This document shows, piece after piece, positions 34,730-43,043 of a stretch of 46,430 nt of DNA (position 1 is its first letter; every line of letters begins with the position of its first letter). The translations under genes were made by a program, and so were the position numbers. The notes under the pieces were generated by a model. It was not told where the DNA came from. It saw nothing but the letters and a program-made list of their open reading frames with translations, and made no database searches. Origin of the DNA: Bacteroidaceae bacterium (GTDB taxonomy: Bacteria > Bacteroidota > Bacteroidia > Bacteroidales > Bacteroidaceae); contig JAFZYE010000020.1 of assembly GCA_017616445.1 (NCBI GenBank), forward strand, positions 1-46,430, written 5' to 3'.

Positions 34730-35893
34730 ATGAAATCTTCATTTTTCACTTTTCATTTTTCACTTTTCACTTTATTAATGCTTCTATCTTGTTCTGCCAA
34801 TTCGCAGACAAACGGAAGCGATACAGATAGTCTAAATATTGAAGAGCCACAGACACAGCACATTTCCTTGCTTTTTGCTGGCGACCTCATGCAACATGGG
34901 CCACAGATTAAGGGAGCGCTCCAAGCAGACGGCACCTACGACTATAGCGAGTGTTTCCGTTATATGAAGCAAGAGATATCAGAAGCCGATGTAGCCATTG
35001 TGAACTTCGAGACGACCCTTGCGGAAAAGCCTTATACAGGCTATCCCACCTTCAGTGCACCTGACGAGTTCCTCAGAGACTGTCAGAAGGCGGGCTTCGA
35101 CATCATGCTTACAGCCAACAACCACTCGTGCGACAAGGGGAAGAAAGGTATCGAACGTACCATTATGATGATGGATTCACTCCATATCCCACATCTCGGT
35201 TCGTATGTAGATGAAGCTGCACGCAAGGAACAATATCCCTTCCTTCTGGAGAAAAACGGATTCCGTATCGTACTCCTCAACTACACCTACGGCACAAACG
35301 GCATCCCTGTACCCAAACCCAATATTATCAATACCATCGATACCATGCAGATACGAAAGGACATCCGTGCAGCCAAAGCCATGAACCCTGATGCCATCAT
35401 CGCTTTCATGCATTGGGGCGTAGAATACACACTTAAACCTGTTGCTTCACAAGTCACGCTGGCCGACTGGCTGCTCCGTCAGGGAGTAACACACGTCATT
35501 GGTGGACATCCCCATGTAGTAGAACCCATCGAAGTTCGCGAGGATGCAAAAGGAGACAAGCATGTTGTAGCATATTCGCTCGGCAACTTCGTCTCGAACC
35601 AGTCACAGGAACACACCTATGGAGGTATGTTGGTTAAGATGGAACTGGAGAAAGACACAACAGTCCGCATGACCGACTGCAACTACTCCCTCTATTTCGT
35701 TACCCGCCCCGTCATGTCAGGCCACAAGCAACATCGAGTCTATCCCGTTAGCATACCCGACTCACTCATCAGTCCGGCAGAAGCCCGTCTTCGTGACACT
35801 TTTGTCAACTCTATCCGGCCGTTCTTTGAGAAAAACAATAAGAACATCCATGAAGTCATGACCTTCGACATTTCTTCCTTTTTGGAAGAATAA
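34730..35893 (+). CDS. CapA family lipoprotein (PGA_cap metallophosphatase)
   Basis: A 387-residue protein. The signal peptide is encoded by a TTTTCACTTTTCATT-type repeat and ends in lipobox LLSC (Cys21). The CapA/PGA_cap metal-binding motifs are all present: AGDLMQHG, NFETTLAEKPYTGYPTFSAP, LTANNHSCDKG, FMHWGVEY and GGHPHVVEP. Family members act in poly-gamma-glutamate capsule assembly or as phosphoesterases of envelope polymers; no pgsB/pgsC genes are nearby, so capsule synthesis is unlikely from this context. It follows the MG2-type gene by 2 nt. GAAAAGTG repeats lie at both ends of the gene in opposite orientation. Confidence 0.88.
   Translation: MKSSFFTFHFSLFTLLMLLSCSANSQTNGSDTDSLNIEEPQTQHISLLFAGDLMQHGPQIKGALQADGTYDYSECFRYMKQEISEADVAIVNFETTLAEKPYTGYPTFSAPDEFLRDCQKAGFDIMLTANNHSCDKGKKGIERTIMMMDSLHIPHLGSYVDEAARKEQYPFLLEKNGFRIVLLNYTYGTNGIPVPKPNIINTIDTMQIRKDIRAAKAMNPDAIIAFMHWGVEYTLKPVASQVTLADWLLRQGVTHVIGGHPHVVEPIEVREDAKGDKHVVAYSLGNFVSNQSQEHTYGGMLVKMELEKDTTVRMTDCNYSLYFVTRPVMSGHKQHRVYPVSIPDSLISPAEARLRDTFVNSIRPFFEKNNKNIHEVMTFDISSFLEE
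34737..34775. repeat. TTTTCACT repeat translated as a signal peptide
   Basis: Repeats of CATTTTTCACTTTT encode the FFTFHFSLFT segment of the CapA lipoprotein signal peptide. Their reverse complement is the GTGAAAAGTGAAAAGTG run after the same gene at 35898. Confidence 0.85.
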
Positions 35894-35981
35894 GCAACAA
35901 AAAGTGAAAAGTGAAAAGTGAAAAATTGATAAATATTATGAATTATGCATTATAAATTATGAATTATTTTGTAACTTTGCA
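35890..35981 (+). repeat. promoter-bearing repeat, copy 2 (upstream of pyrB)
   Basis: Nearly identical to 4318-4410: GTGAAAAG run, TTGATAAATATTATGAATT, ATGCATTATAAATTATGAA, TTATTTTGTAACTTTGCA. The -7 element TAACTTTG is at 35972-35979. Confidence 0.88.
35972..35979 (+). promoter_or_regulatory. -7 element of the pyrB-pyrI-ileS-lspA operon
   Basis: TAACTTTG, 28 bp before the pyrB ATG at 36007. It is part of the promoter-bearing repeat. Confidence 0.7.
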
Positions 35982-36006
35982 CGATTTTTGAAAAATGAGA
36001 CTGAGA

Positions 36007-36942
36007 ATGGAAAACAGAAGTATCGTATCAATTGCAGATTATTCGACGGAGAAGATTCAGTACTTGTTGGATATGGCGGCAGAATTTGAGCGTCAACCAA
36101 ACCGCACCATCCTGCAAGGTAAGGTCGTTGCTACGCTGTTCTTTGAGCCTTCAACCCGTACACGTCTGTCGTTCGAGACGGCAGCCAACCGTTTGGGAGC
36201 ACGTGTGATTGGATTTGCTGATCCTAAAATAACAAGCGGAACGAAGGGTGAGACCCTGAAGGACACCATTAAGATGGTGAGCAATTATGCCGACGTGATT
36301 GTGATGCGTCACAAGTTGGAAGGTGCTGCGCTCTATGCCAGCGAAGTAACTGATGTGCCAATCATCAATGCAGGCGACGGAAGCAACCTACACCCATCAC
36401 AGACAATGCTCGACCTATACAGCATCTACAAAACTCAGGGAACATTGAATAACCTCAATATCTACATGGTAGGCGACTTGAAGTACGGACGTACTGTTCA
36501 CTCGCTACTGATGTCCATGCGCCCTTACAATCCGACCTTCCACTTCATCGCACCAAAGGAACTGGAGATGCCTGAGGAATACAAGGAATACTGCAAGGCG
36601 AACAGCATCCGCTATATAGAACAGCAGGACTTCACTGAAGATACGATTGCAGATGCAGACATCCTCTACATGACCCGTGTGCAAAAAGAGCGCTTCAGCG
36701 ACCTCATGGAATATGAGCGCGTGAAGGATGCTTACATCTTGCGTGCAGATATGCTGAGTAAGTGTCGTGACAATATGAAGATTCTTCATCCTCTGCCACG
36801 CGTGAACGAGATCGAACAAGACGTAGACGAATCAAAACACGCATACTATTTCCAACAGGCACAGAACGGACTCTACGCGCGTGAGGCGCTGATATGTGAT
36901 GTATTAGGTATTACATTAGATGACATTAAGAATGAAAAATAA
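36007..36942 (+). CDS. pyrB: aspartate carbamoyltransferase catalytic subunit
   Basis: PyrB joins carbamoyl phosphate and aspartate to give carbamoyl aspartate in pyrimidine synthesis. The 311-residue protein has the carbamoyl-phosphate-binding [13 protein letters not shown], the [21 protein letters not shown] segment and [11 protein letters not shown] prefer the ATG at 36007 ([12 protein letters not shown]) to 35995, because it matches family N-termini and leaves a leader of usable length. The end overlaps pyrI by 11 nt. Confidence 0.96.
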   Translation: MENRSIVSIADYSTEKIQYLLDMAAEFERQPNRTILQGKVVATLFFEPSTRTRLSFETAANRLGARVIGFADPKITSGTKGETLKDTIKMVSNYADVIVMRHKLEGAALYASEVTDVPIINAGDGSNLHPSQTMLDLYSIYKTQGTLNNLNIYMVGDLKYGRTVHSLLMSMRPYNPTFHFIAPKELEMPEEYKEYCKANSIRYIEQQDFTEDTIADADILYMTRVQKERFSDLMEYERVKDAYILRADMLSKCRDNMKILHPLPRVNEIEQDVDESKHAYYFQQAQNGLYAREALICDVLGITLDDIKNEK

Positions 36943-37384
36943 GGATTTATTGGTAGCCGCCCTCCAGAACGGCTCTGTGATTGACCACATACCAACCGAC
37001 AAGTTGTTCACGATCGTCAAACTGTTGGAGTTGGAGAAGTGCAACGAACCTGTCACCATCGGAAACAACCTAGAAAGTAGCAAGATGGGAAAGAAAGGTC
37101 TGATTAAGGTTTCAGATAAGTTCTTCACCGACGAGGATCTCAGCCGTCTGGCTGTAGTCTGTCCCAACATGCGTCTCACCGTCATTCGCGATTATGAGGT
37201 GGTAGAGAAACGTGAGATTGTCCTGCCCGACACCCTCACCAACCTCGTGAAATGTGCCAACCCTGTATGCATCACCAATAACGAACCTATGAAGACCTAC
37301 TTCGAGGTCGACAAACTCAAGGAACTAGTACGATGCCATTATTGTGGCAAAACACAGAAAATAGGAAAAATCAATTTGTTGTAA
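36932..37384 (+). CDS. pyrI: aspartate carbamoyltransferase regulatory subunit
   Basis: PyrI binds nucleotides and transmits allosteric control to PyrB. The 150-residue chain has an N-terminal allosteric domain ([20 protein letters not shown]) and a C-terminal zinc site with Cys108, Cys113, Cys135 and Cys138 (CANPVC and CHYC), all intact. It overlaps pyrB by 11 nt, so the regulated class of ATCase is made. IleS begins 7 nt after its stop. Confidence 0.96.
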   Translation: MKNKDLLVAALQNGSVIDHIPTDKLFTIVKLLELEKCNEPVTIGNNLESSKMGKKGLIKVSDKFFTDEDLSRLAVVCPNMRLTVIRDYEVVEKREIVLPDTLTNLVKCANPVCITNNEPMKTYFEVDKLKELVRCHYCGKTQKIGKINLL

Positions 37385-37391
37385 ATAGAAT

Positions 37392-40300
37392 ATGACCAAA
37401 TTCAAAGAGCGTGCAAAGCTCGACTTATCGCAAGTTAACCAAGAAGTATTGAACAAATGGAATGCAGAGGATGTGTTCCATAAGAGTATATCAGAACGTG
37501 AAGGGTATCCTGAATTCATTTTCTTCGAAGGACCTCCTTCTGCAAACGGACACCCAGGTATTCACCACGTGATGGGTCGTACCATCAAGGACACCTTCCT
37601 ACGCTATAAGACCATGCAGGGCTTCCAGGTGAAGCGTAAAGCTGGTTGGGACACTCACGGACTACCTGTTGAATTAAGTGTGGAAAAGAGTCTGGGAATC
37701 ACTAAAGAGGATATCGGCAAGAAAATCAGTGTGGACGACTACAACCGTGCATGCCGCGAGAATGTCATGATGTACACCAACGAATGGACGGAACTCACTG
37801 ACAAAATGGGATATTGGGTCGACCTCGAACATCCCTACATCACTTACGACAACAAATACATCGAGACTTTGTGGTACTTGCTCAAACGTCTGTACGACAA
37901 GGGACTGCTTTATAAGGGCTACACCATTCAGCCTTACTCTCCTGCAGCAGGTACAGGTCTTTCAAGCCACGAGCTTAACCAACCAGGCTGCTATCGTGAT
38001 GTGAAGGACACAACCGTGACAGCACAGTTTAAGGTAAAAGCCCCCTCCAACTCCCCCATGGGGGAGGGAAAAGATTTCCCTGAAAGTCTCAAGACTTTGT
38101 TCGAGCAGGGGTTACCTGTTTATATTCTCGCATGGACCACAACTCCATGGACTCTCCCTTCTAACACAGCTTTGTGTGTAGGACCGAAAATTAAGTATGT
38201 TGCAGTAAAAGGCCAAAATCCCTATACTCAAGAAGAAGCCATTTACATTGTAGCAGAATCCAGAAAGAATGCATACTTCTCAGAAGAACTCCTTCCCCTT
38301 GGGGAAGGCTGGGATGGGGCCTCTCTTGTAGGTCTCCATTACGAGCAGCTCTTCCCATGGGTGAAACCATGTGCCTTAGAAGATAATAAGGTGGTTGACA
38401 AGAGTGCAGATGCATTCCGTGTGATTCCTGGTGACTACGTAACTACCGAAGATGGTACAGGTATCGTGCATATTGCTCCAACGTTTGGTGCAGATGACGC
38501 CAAGGTGGCCAAAGATGCTGGTGTACCGTCCCTGTTCGTTATTGACAAGGCAGGCGACACACGTCCGATGGTTGACTTCACAGGTAAGTACTTCCTGAAG
38601 GACGACATGAGCGAAGAGTTCGTAACCTCCTGTGTCAATGACAGTTATTGGAAACACTCAGGCGACTTTGTTAAGAACGCCTACGATCCGAAATACAACC
38701 AGGGTGGCAAGTACGATGAGAAGGCAGCCAACAAGGACATGGACCTCAACGTGGTGCTGTGTCTGGAGATGAAGGAAGAAGGTACGGCATTCAAGATTGA
38801 GAAGCACGTACACAACTACCCTCATTGCTGGCGTACCGACAAACCCGTACTCTACTACCCTCTCGACTCTTGGTTCATCAAGTCAACAGCCAAGAAAGAT
38901 CGTATGTTCGAACTCAACCAAACCATCAAGTGGAAACCAGAGTCAACAGGTACGGGACGTTTCGGCAAGTGGCTCGAGAACCTCAACGACTGGAACCTCT
39001 CACGCTCACGCTATTGGGGTACACCTCTTCCAATCTGGCGCAATCGCGACACACGCGAGGAAATCTGTATCGGTTCGGTTGAAGAACTCTACAACGAAAT
39101 CGAGAAGGCTGTTGCAGCAGGTGTGATGACCTCAAACCCATTAAAAGAGAAAGGCTTCGTTCCTGGCGACATGAGTCAGGCGAACTACGATAAGATTGAC
39201 CTCCACCGTCCATACGTAGATGACATCAAGTTGGTGAGTGAGGCTGGTAACGTGCTGACTCGTGAACTCGACCTCATCGATGTGTGGTTCGACTCAGGAG
39301 CAATGCCTTACGCACAGATTCATTATCCGTTCGAGAACCGTGAACTCATCGACAACGGAAAAGCATTCCCGGCAGACTTCATCGCAGAAGGAGTTGACCA
39401 GACACGTGGATGGTTCTTCACCCTCCATGCTATCGGCACGATGGCCTTCGATTCTGTTGCATTCAAGACGGTTATCTCAAACGGACTTGTACTCGACAAG
39501 AACGGCATCAAAATGTCAAAACGTCTGGGCAACGTCATCAATCCTTTCGAGTGTATCGGCACCTTCGGAGCTGATGCTGTACGTTGGTACATGATTACCA
39601 ACTCATCACCTTGGGACAACCTCTCGTTCGACCCTGAGGGCGTGAAGGAAGTGACCAGCTCGTTCTTCATCAAGCTACAGCAGGCTTATGCGTTCTTCGC
39701 AATGTATGCCAACGTAGATGGATTTGAATACAAGGAAGCCGACATTGACTACAAGGACCGTCCAGACTTCGACCGTTGGTTGCTCAGCGAATTGAACGAT
39801 CTCGTGAAGAACGTGCAGACCTATCTTGATGACTTCGATCCTACCCCTGCTGGACGACTTATCCAGCGTTTCGTGATTGATTTCCTCAGCAACTGGTACA
39901 TCCGTCTCAACAAAGCACGTTTCTGGGCAGGCGAGATGACAGCCGACAAACTCAGCGCTTATCAGACACTCTATACATGTCTCGACACCCTGAGCCGACT
40001 CATCGCACCAATCGCGCCATTCTATGCTGATCAGCTGTTCCTCGACCTCAACGCAACAACAGGCAAGGACACCTCATCAAGTGTACACCTCGCACAGTTC
40101 CCAACCTATCACGAGGAGTATATCGATGCAGAACTCAACGAAGCAATGCAGGCAGCAATGGATGTCACCTCAATGGGTCTCTCCATCCGTAAGAAGGTCA
40201 AGATACCAGTAATCCAAGCATTACAGGCAATCGCCATCCCTGATACCGATCCGTTGTTCAGCGGTCGCATCGAGCGCATGAAGGACATCATCACCAAGGA

Positions 40301-40859
40301 GGTGAATGTGAAGGAGTTGCAACTCATGGATGGAGCCAAGCTGGTGAAGAGCGTGAAGTGTAACTTCCGTGTGATGGGTAAGAAATTCGGTAAGATGATG
40401 AAGGCAGTAGCCGATGCGGTTACCAACATGTCTCAGGCACAGATTGCCGAACTCGAGGCAAACGGACAGGTAACTCTCAACGCAGCCGGCGAGGATGCCC
40501 TCATCGAACTGGCCGACGTCGACATCATGTCGCAGGACATCCCAGGATGGAGTGTAGCCAACGAAGGCACCGTAACCGTAGCCCTTGATATCACCATCAC
40601 TCCCGAACTGAAAGTTGAAGGAAATGCCCGTAAGCTCATCAAGCAGATTCAGAACCTGCGAAAGTCACAAGGCTTCGAAATCACCGACCGCATCATGGTG
40701 CAGATATCAAGCACTCCAGAGGTCTGTGCTGTACTCGACAGCTTCAAGCAGAACATCGCCTCACAGGTACTCGCCAACAGCATCGATATCACAGATAACG
40801 ATGGTGAGTTGTTCGACTTCGATGAATTCAAGGCTAACATAAAAGTCATGAAAGATTAA
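37392..40859 (+). CDS. ileS: isoleucyl-tRNA synthetase with two repeat-encoded insertions
   Basis: IleRS charges tRNA-Ile. The 1155-residue protein has the class I signatures PPSANGHPGIHHVMG (HIGH-type) and KMSKRLGN, the editing-domain motif WTTTPWTLPSN and DVWFDSGAMPYAQ. Two loops of the CP1 editing domain are encoded by GC-rich palindromes: residues 217-228 (APSNSPMGEGKD) and about 300-311 (LLPLGEGWDGAS). Reading frame is kept and the flanking conserved blocks are intact, so the enzyme should be functional. It follows pyrI by 7 nt. The TAA stop is the first unit of a TTAAGGAG repeat. Confidence 0.96.
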   Translation: MTKFKERAKLDLSQVNQEVLNKWNAEDVFHKSISEREGYPEFIFFEGPPSANGHPGIHHVMGRTIKDTFLRYKTMQGFQVKRKAGWDTHGLPVELSVEKSLGITKEDIGKKISVDDYNRACRENVMMYTNEWTELTDKMGYWVDLEHPYITYDNKYIETLWYLLKRLYDKGLLYKGYTIQPYSPAAGTGLSSHELNQPGCYRDVKDTTVTAQFKVKAPSNSPMGEGKDFPESLKTLFEQGLPVYILAWTTTPWTLPSNTALCVGPKIKYVAVKGQNPYTQEEAIYIVAESRKNAYFSEELLPLGEGWDGASLVGLHYEQLFPWVKPCALEDNKVVDKSADAFRVIPGDYVTTEDGTGIVHIAPTFGADDAKVAKDAGVPSLFVIDKAGDTRPMVDFTGKYFLKDDMSEEFVTSCVNDSYWKHSGDFVKNAYDPKYNQGGKYDEKAANKDMDLNVVLCLEMKEEGTAFKIEKHVHNYPHCWRTDKPVLYYPLDSWFIKSTAKKDRMFELNQTIKWKPESTGTGRFGKWLENLNDWNLSRSRYWGTPLPIWRNRDTREEICIGSVEELYNEIEKAVAAGVMTSNPLKEKGFVPGDMSQANYDKIDLHRPYVDDIKLVSEAGNVLTRELDLIDVWFDSGAMPYAQIHYPFENRELIDNGKAFPADFIAEGVDQTRGWFFTLHAIGTMAFDSVAFKTVISNGLVLDKNGIKMSKRLGNVINPFECIGTFGADAVRWYMITNSSPWDNLSFDPEGVKEVTSSFFIKLQQAYAFFAMYANVDGFEYKEADIDYKDRPDFDRWLLSELNDLVKNVQTYLDDFDPTPAGRLIQRFVIDFLSNWYIRLNKARFWAGEMTADKLSAYQTLYTCLDTLSRLIAPIAPFYADQLFLDLNATTGKDTSSSVHLAQFPTYHEEYIDAELNEAMQAAMDVTSMGLSIRKKVKIPVIQALQAIAIPDTDPLFSGRIERMKDIITKEVNVKELQLMDGAKLVKSVKCNFRVMGKKFGKMMKAVADAVTNMSQAQIAELEANGQVTLNAAGEDALIELADVDIMSQDIPGWSVANEGTVTVALDITITPELKVEGNARKLIKQIQNLRKSQGFEITDRIMVQISSTPEVCAVLDSFKQNIASQVLANSIDITDNDGELFDFDEFKANIKVMKD
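38041..38069. repeat. GC-rich palindrome inside ileS, copy 1
   Basis: Contains CTCCCCCATGGGGGAG (38051-38066), a perfect 16-bp palindrome, after CCCCCTCCAA. It is translated in frame as PSNSPMGEG. The same arms, with a different two-base centre, occur at 41763-41778. Confidence 0.9.
38289..38325. repeat. GC-rich palindrome inside ileS, copy 2
   Basis: CCTTCCCC (38291-38298), TT, GGGGAAGG (38301-38308), followed by CTGGGATGGGGCC. It is translated in frame as LLPLGEGWDGA. Confidence 0.88.
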
Positions 40860-40894
40860 GGAGTTAAAGGAGTTAAAGAAGTAAAAGGAGTTAC
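40857..40894. repeat. TTAAAGGAG phrase repeat at the ileS stop
   Basis: Repeated AAGGAGTTA words begin with the ileS TAA stop. The phrase is related to the 18-bp repeat before truA. Confidence 0.7.
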
Positions 40895-40947
40895 CGCTTG
40901 AGCCAACTCAAGCTCCGACGGAACCAAAGGATGTTAACATCAGCAAA

Positions 40948-41023
40948 GTATCGTCGAACGTAGTGATAACTTCTAGGCTGTAGGCCGATAACTTCTCAAA
41001 CTTCGAGCATAGCGATAACTTCT
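40948..41023. repeat. CGAACGTAGTGATAACTT repeat, copy A
   Basis: GTATCGTCGAACGTAGTGAT followed by AACTTCT, GGCTGTAGGCCGATAACTT and TTCGAGCATAGCGATAACTT. Same layout as copy B at 44445 and inverted copy C at 43879. Confidence 0.85.
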
Positions 41024-41032
41024 AAAAAAATT

Positions 41033-41707
41033 ATGAACAGAAAGCAAGTCATCATAAGCATTGCCATCATCCTGTTGGTACTCATCATCGACCAGATCAT
41101 CAAGGTCGAGGTGAAGACCAACATGGCATTAGGCGAACATATCCCCATCACCAGTTGGTTCCAGATTGCCTTCGTTGAGAACAACGGAATGGCATTCGGT
41201 ATGTCATTTGGCAGCAAAATCATCCTCACTCTCTTCCGCATCATCACCGTAGGCTTCCTCACTTGGTACGTCCTGCGGCTCACACGACGCGGCTATCAGA
41301 TGGGGTTCATCGTCTGTCTGTCGATGATTATCGCAGGTGCATTAGGAAACATCTTCGATTGCATCTTCTATGGTGAGATCTTCACACAATCCACCCACAC
41401 CGATGTAGCACGAATCGTTCCTTGGGGAGAAGGCTATGGTGATGTGCTCGAGGGCCGTGTGGTCGATATGTTCTACTTTCCACTCATCGAATGGAACATG
41501 CCAGGATGGAATTGGCTCAACGACATTCCGTTCATCCCTAACGCCTACGAACATTGTGTGTTCTTCAGTCCTGTGTTCAACTTCGCAGATGCCAGCATCA
41601 GCTGCGGAGTCATCGCACTCATCCTCTTCTATCGCAAAACACTCAGCAAATGCTTGAATGCGAAGAAAGAAACAGCCCCCAATGCAGAGGATTCTGCTGA
41701 AAGTTGA
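41033..41707 (+). CDS. lspA: lipoprotein signal peptidase (signal peptidase II)
   Basis: LspA cleaves signal peptides of prolipoproteins in the inner membrane. The 224-residue protein has four membrane segments (IISIAIILLVLIIDQII; the TLFRIITVGFLTWYVL region; FIVCLSMIIAGALGNIF; a C-terminal helix) and the catalytic Asp residues in GNIFDCIFYG and FNFADASISCG. It is longer than the E. coli enzyme, with extra residues in the periplasmic loop around VVDMFYFPLIEWNMPGW, as in other Bacteroidota. It lies in the pyrB-ileS operon; only repeat DNA separates it from ileS. Confidence 0.95.
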   Translation: MNRKQVIISIAIILLVLIIDQIIKVEVKTNMALGEHIPITSWFQIAFVENNGMAFGMSFGSKIILTLFRIITVGFLTWYVLRLTRRGYQMGFIVCLSMIIAGALGNIFDCIFYGEIFTQSTHTDVARIVPWGEGYGDVLEGRVVDMFYFPLIEWNMPGWNWLNDIPFIPNAYEHCVFFSPVFNFADASISCGVIALILFYRKTLSKCLNAKKETAPNAEDSAES

Positions 41708-41729
41708 AAGTCAGTAAATAAGTTTTGAG

Positions 41730-42761
41730 TTGAAAAAGAGTATCGTAGAGACAATAAAGATTCTCCCCCTCGGGGGAGTCAGAGAGGGGCTACTGTTCCT
41801 CTCTCTCCTGTTTTTGTTCTCCTGTGAACAGAAGCCTGAAGGACTGTTGTCAAAACGTGAGATGGAAAACGTCCTCTACGATTACCACATTGCACAATAC
41901 ATGGCCTCCAGCCTCCCGTACGACGAACGTTATAAGTCACCCATCTATGTTGACGCTGTGTTTGAGAAATACGGGATAACCGAAGAAGTGTTCGACTCTT
42001 CACTCGTTTACTACAACCGTCACACCGACGACATCAAAGACATCTACGACCACGTTAAAACCCGCTTGGAAGACTACGAAGCCAACCTTCAGCTCGAAAG
42101 CGGAAGCAACGAGATGCGTGCCTCCTTCACTCTCGGAGGCGACACTGCCGACATCTGGTCTGGACAGCAAGTCATCCTGCTACGCAACAACCCCTACCTC
42201 AACAAAGAGACCTTCACCATCAAAGCCGACACCTCGTTCCACCTGAACGACCGTTTCAGCATGAAGGTCGACTTCGATTTCGTACGCGAAGACCAAAACA
42301 GCCGCGACGAACAACTCGTAGCCTGTCTGTCCATCCGTTTCAAGAGCGGCAAGGTCATCAGTACCGTGAAGACTTCCAGCTATCCCAGCCATTTCGACCT
42401 GAACCTCAACACATCCGACAATCAGGAGATTAACTATCTCTACGGCTTCTTCATGTTGCAAGGAAAGGAAAACAAAACGCGTAGTCTCGGTATTATACGT
42501 AACATCGCACTCTACCGTTTCCACACCACCGATCTATCCTACTCGTCCGACTCCACAGCTGTTGACACCCTTGGCTCCGACACGATTCGTACTGACTCGC
42601 TGCCAAAGACCATCGAGCGAAAACTCATCCAACGTATCACCCCTGACGAGTTACGCAAAATGTCAATCGACGAAACTAAGCCACTCGAAATCCGTACAGC
42701 TCCAGCTGTTCGTACACCGAACTCAATTGGACCTAGTCGACGAATAAAAAAGAAGAAATAG
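41730..42761 (+). CDS. DUF4296 lipoprotein with repeat-encoded signal region
   Basis: A 343-residue product, probably starting at a TTG (41730) since no ATG precedes the lipobox. The signal region is KILPLGGVREGLLFLSLLFLFSC with Cys32 as the lipidation site; residues of about 12-20 are encoded by a GC-rich palindrome. DUF4296 follows (about 38-130, KREMENVLYDYHIAQYMASS). The C-terminal half is polar with a basic tail (RRIKKKK). It follows lspA, which would process it, by 22 nt, an order often seen in Bacteroidota. Function is unknown. The TAG stop is the first unit of a TTTAGAC repeat. Confidence 0.85.
   Translation: MKKSIVETIKILPLGGVREGLLFLSLLFLFSCEQKPEGLLSKREMENVLYDYHIAQYMASSLPYDERYKSPIYVDAVFEKYGITEEVFDSSLVYYNRHTDDIKDIYDHVKTRLEDYEANLQLESGSNEMRASFTLGGDTADIWSGQQVILLRNNPYLNKETFTIKADTSFHLNDRFSMKVDFDFVREDQNSRDEQLVACLSIRFKSGKVISTVKTSSYPSHFDLNLNTSDNQEINYLYGFFMLQGKENKTRSLGIIRNIALYRFHTTDLSYSSDSTAVDTLGSDTIRTDSLPKTIERKLIQRITPDELRKMSIDETKPLEIRTAPAVRTPNSIGPSRRIKKKK
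41763..41790. repeat. GC-rich palindrome inside the DUF4296 signal region
   Basis: CTCCCCC, TC, GGGGGAG (41763-41778), then TCAGAGAGGGGC. It is translated in frame as part of LPLGGVREG. The arms match those in ileS at 38051. Confidence 0.88.
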
Positions 42762-42802
42762 ACTTTAGGCGTTAGACTCTAAACTTTAGACTTTAGACTT
42801 TA
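42759..42802. repeat. TTTAGAC repeat at the DUF4296 stop
   Basis: TAGACTTTAGGCGTTAGACT, then CTAAACTTTAGACTTTAGACTTTAA; it begins with the TAG stop. Confidence 0.85.
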
Positions 42803-42819
42803 ATTCTTGACAATATAAT

Positions 42820-42999
42820 ATGCGGATAGCTGCCAACAAAGTCATTATTGACGAGAACACCTACACCAACCATGTAGTTGAACTCGAGGAGCATCGACTT
42901 CTGTGCCATTATCCCCTCACGGAAGAAATCCCCCATACCCAGTGGTACCGCACCATCATCATAGAAAAAGGGCAACTGGTACACACCCAGCGCCCTTAA
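42820..42999 (+). CDS. small conserved-looking protein, 59 residues
   Basis: ATG 42820 to TAA 42997-42999 gives a 59-residue polar protein beginning MRIAANKVIIDENTYTNHVV and ending QLVHTQRP. It has ordinary amino-acid composition, aromatic and charged residues in alternating order and no repeat content, unlike the DNA on either side. It is on the strand of, and downstream from, the DUF4296 gene, after a repeat. I do not recognise the family. It is easily missed by gene finders with a 60-residue cut-off. A beta-rich small cytoplasmic protein is a guess. Confidence 0.6.
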   Translation: MRIAANKVIIDENTYTNHVVELEEHRLLCHYPLTEEIPHTQWYRTIIIEKGQLVHTQRP

Positions 43000-43043
43000 A
43001 CTTTTTCTGTATGCTGTGAACGATAAGCCGTAAGCTTATTATC

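Noticed and set aside
34730..35893. Capsule (poly-gamma-glutamate) synthesis locus
   Set aside because: The CapA protein is alone; no pgsB, pgsC or other capsule genes are near.
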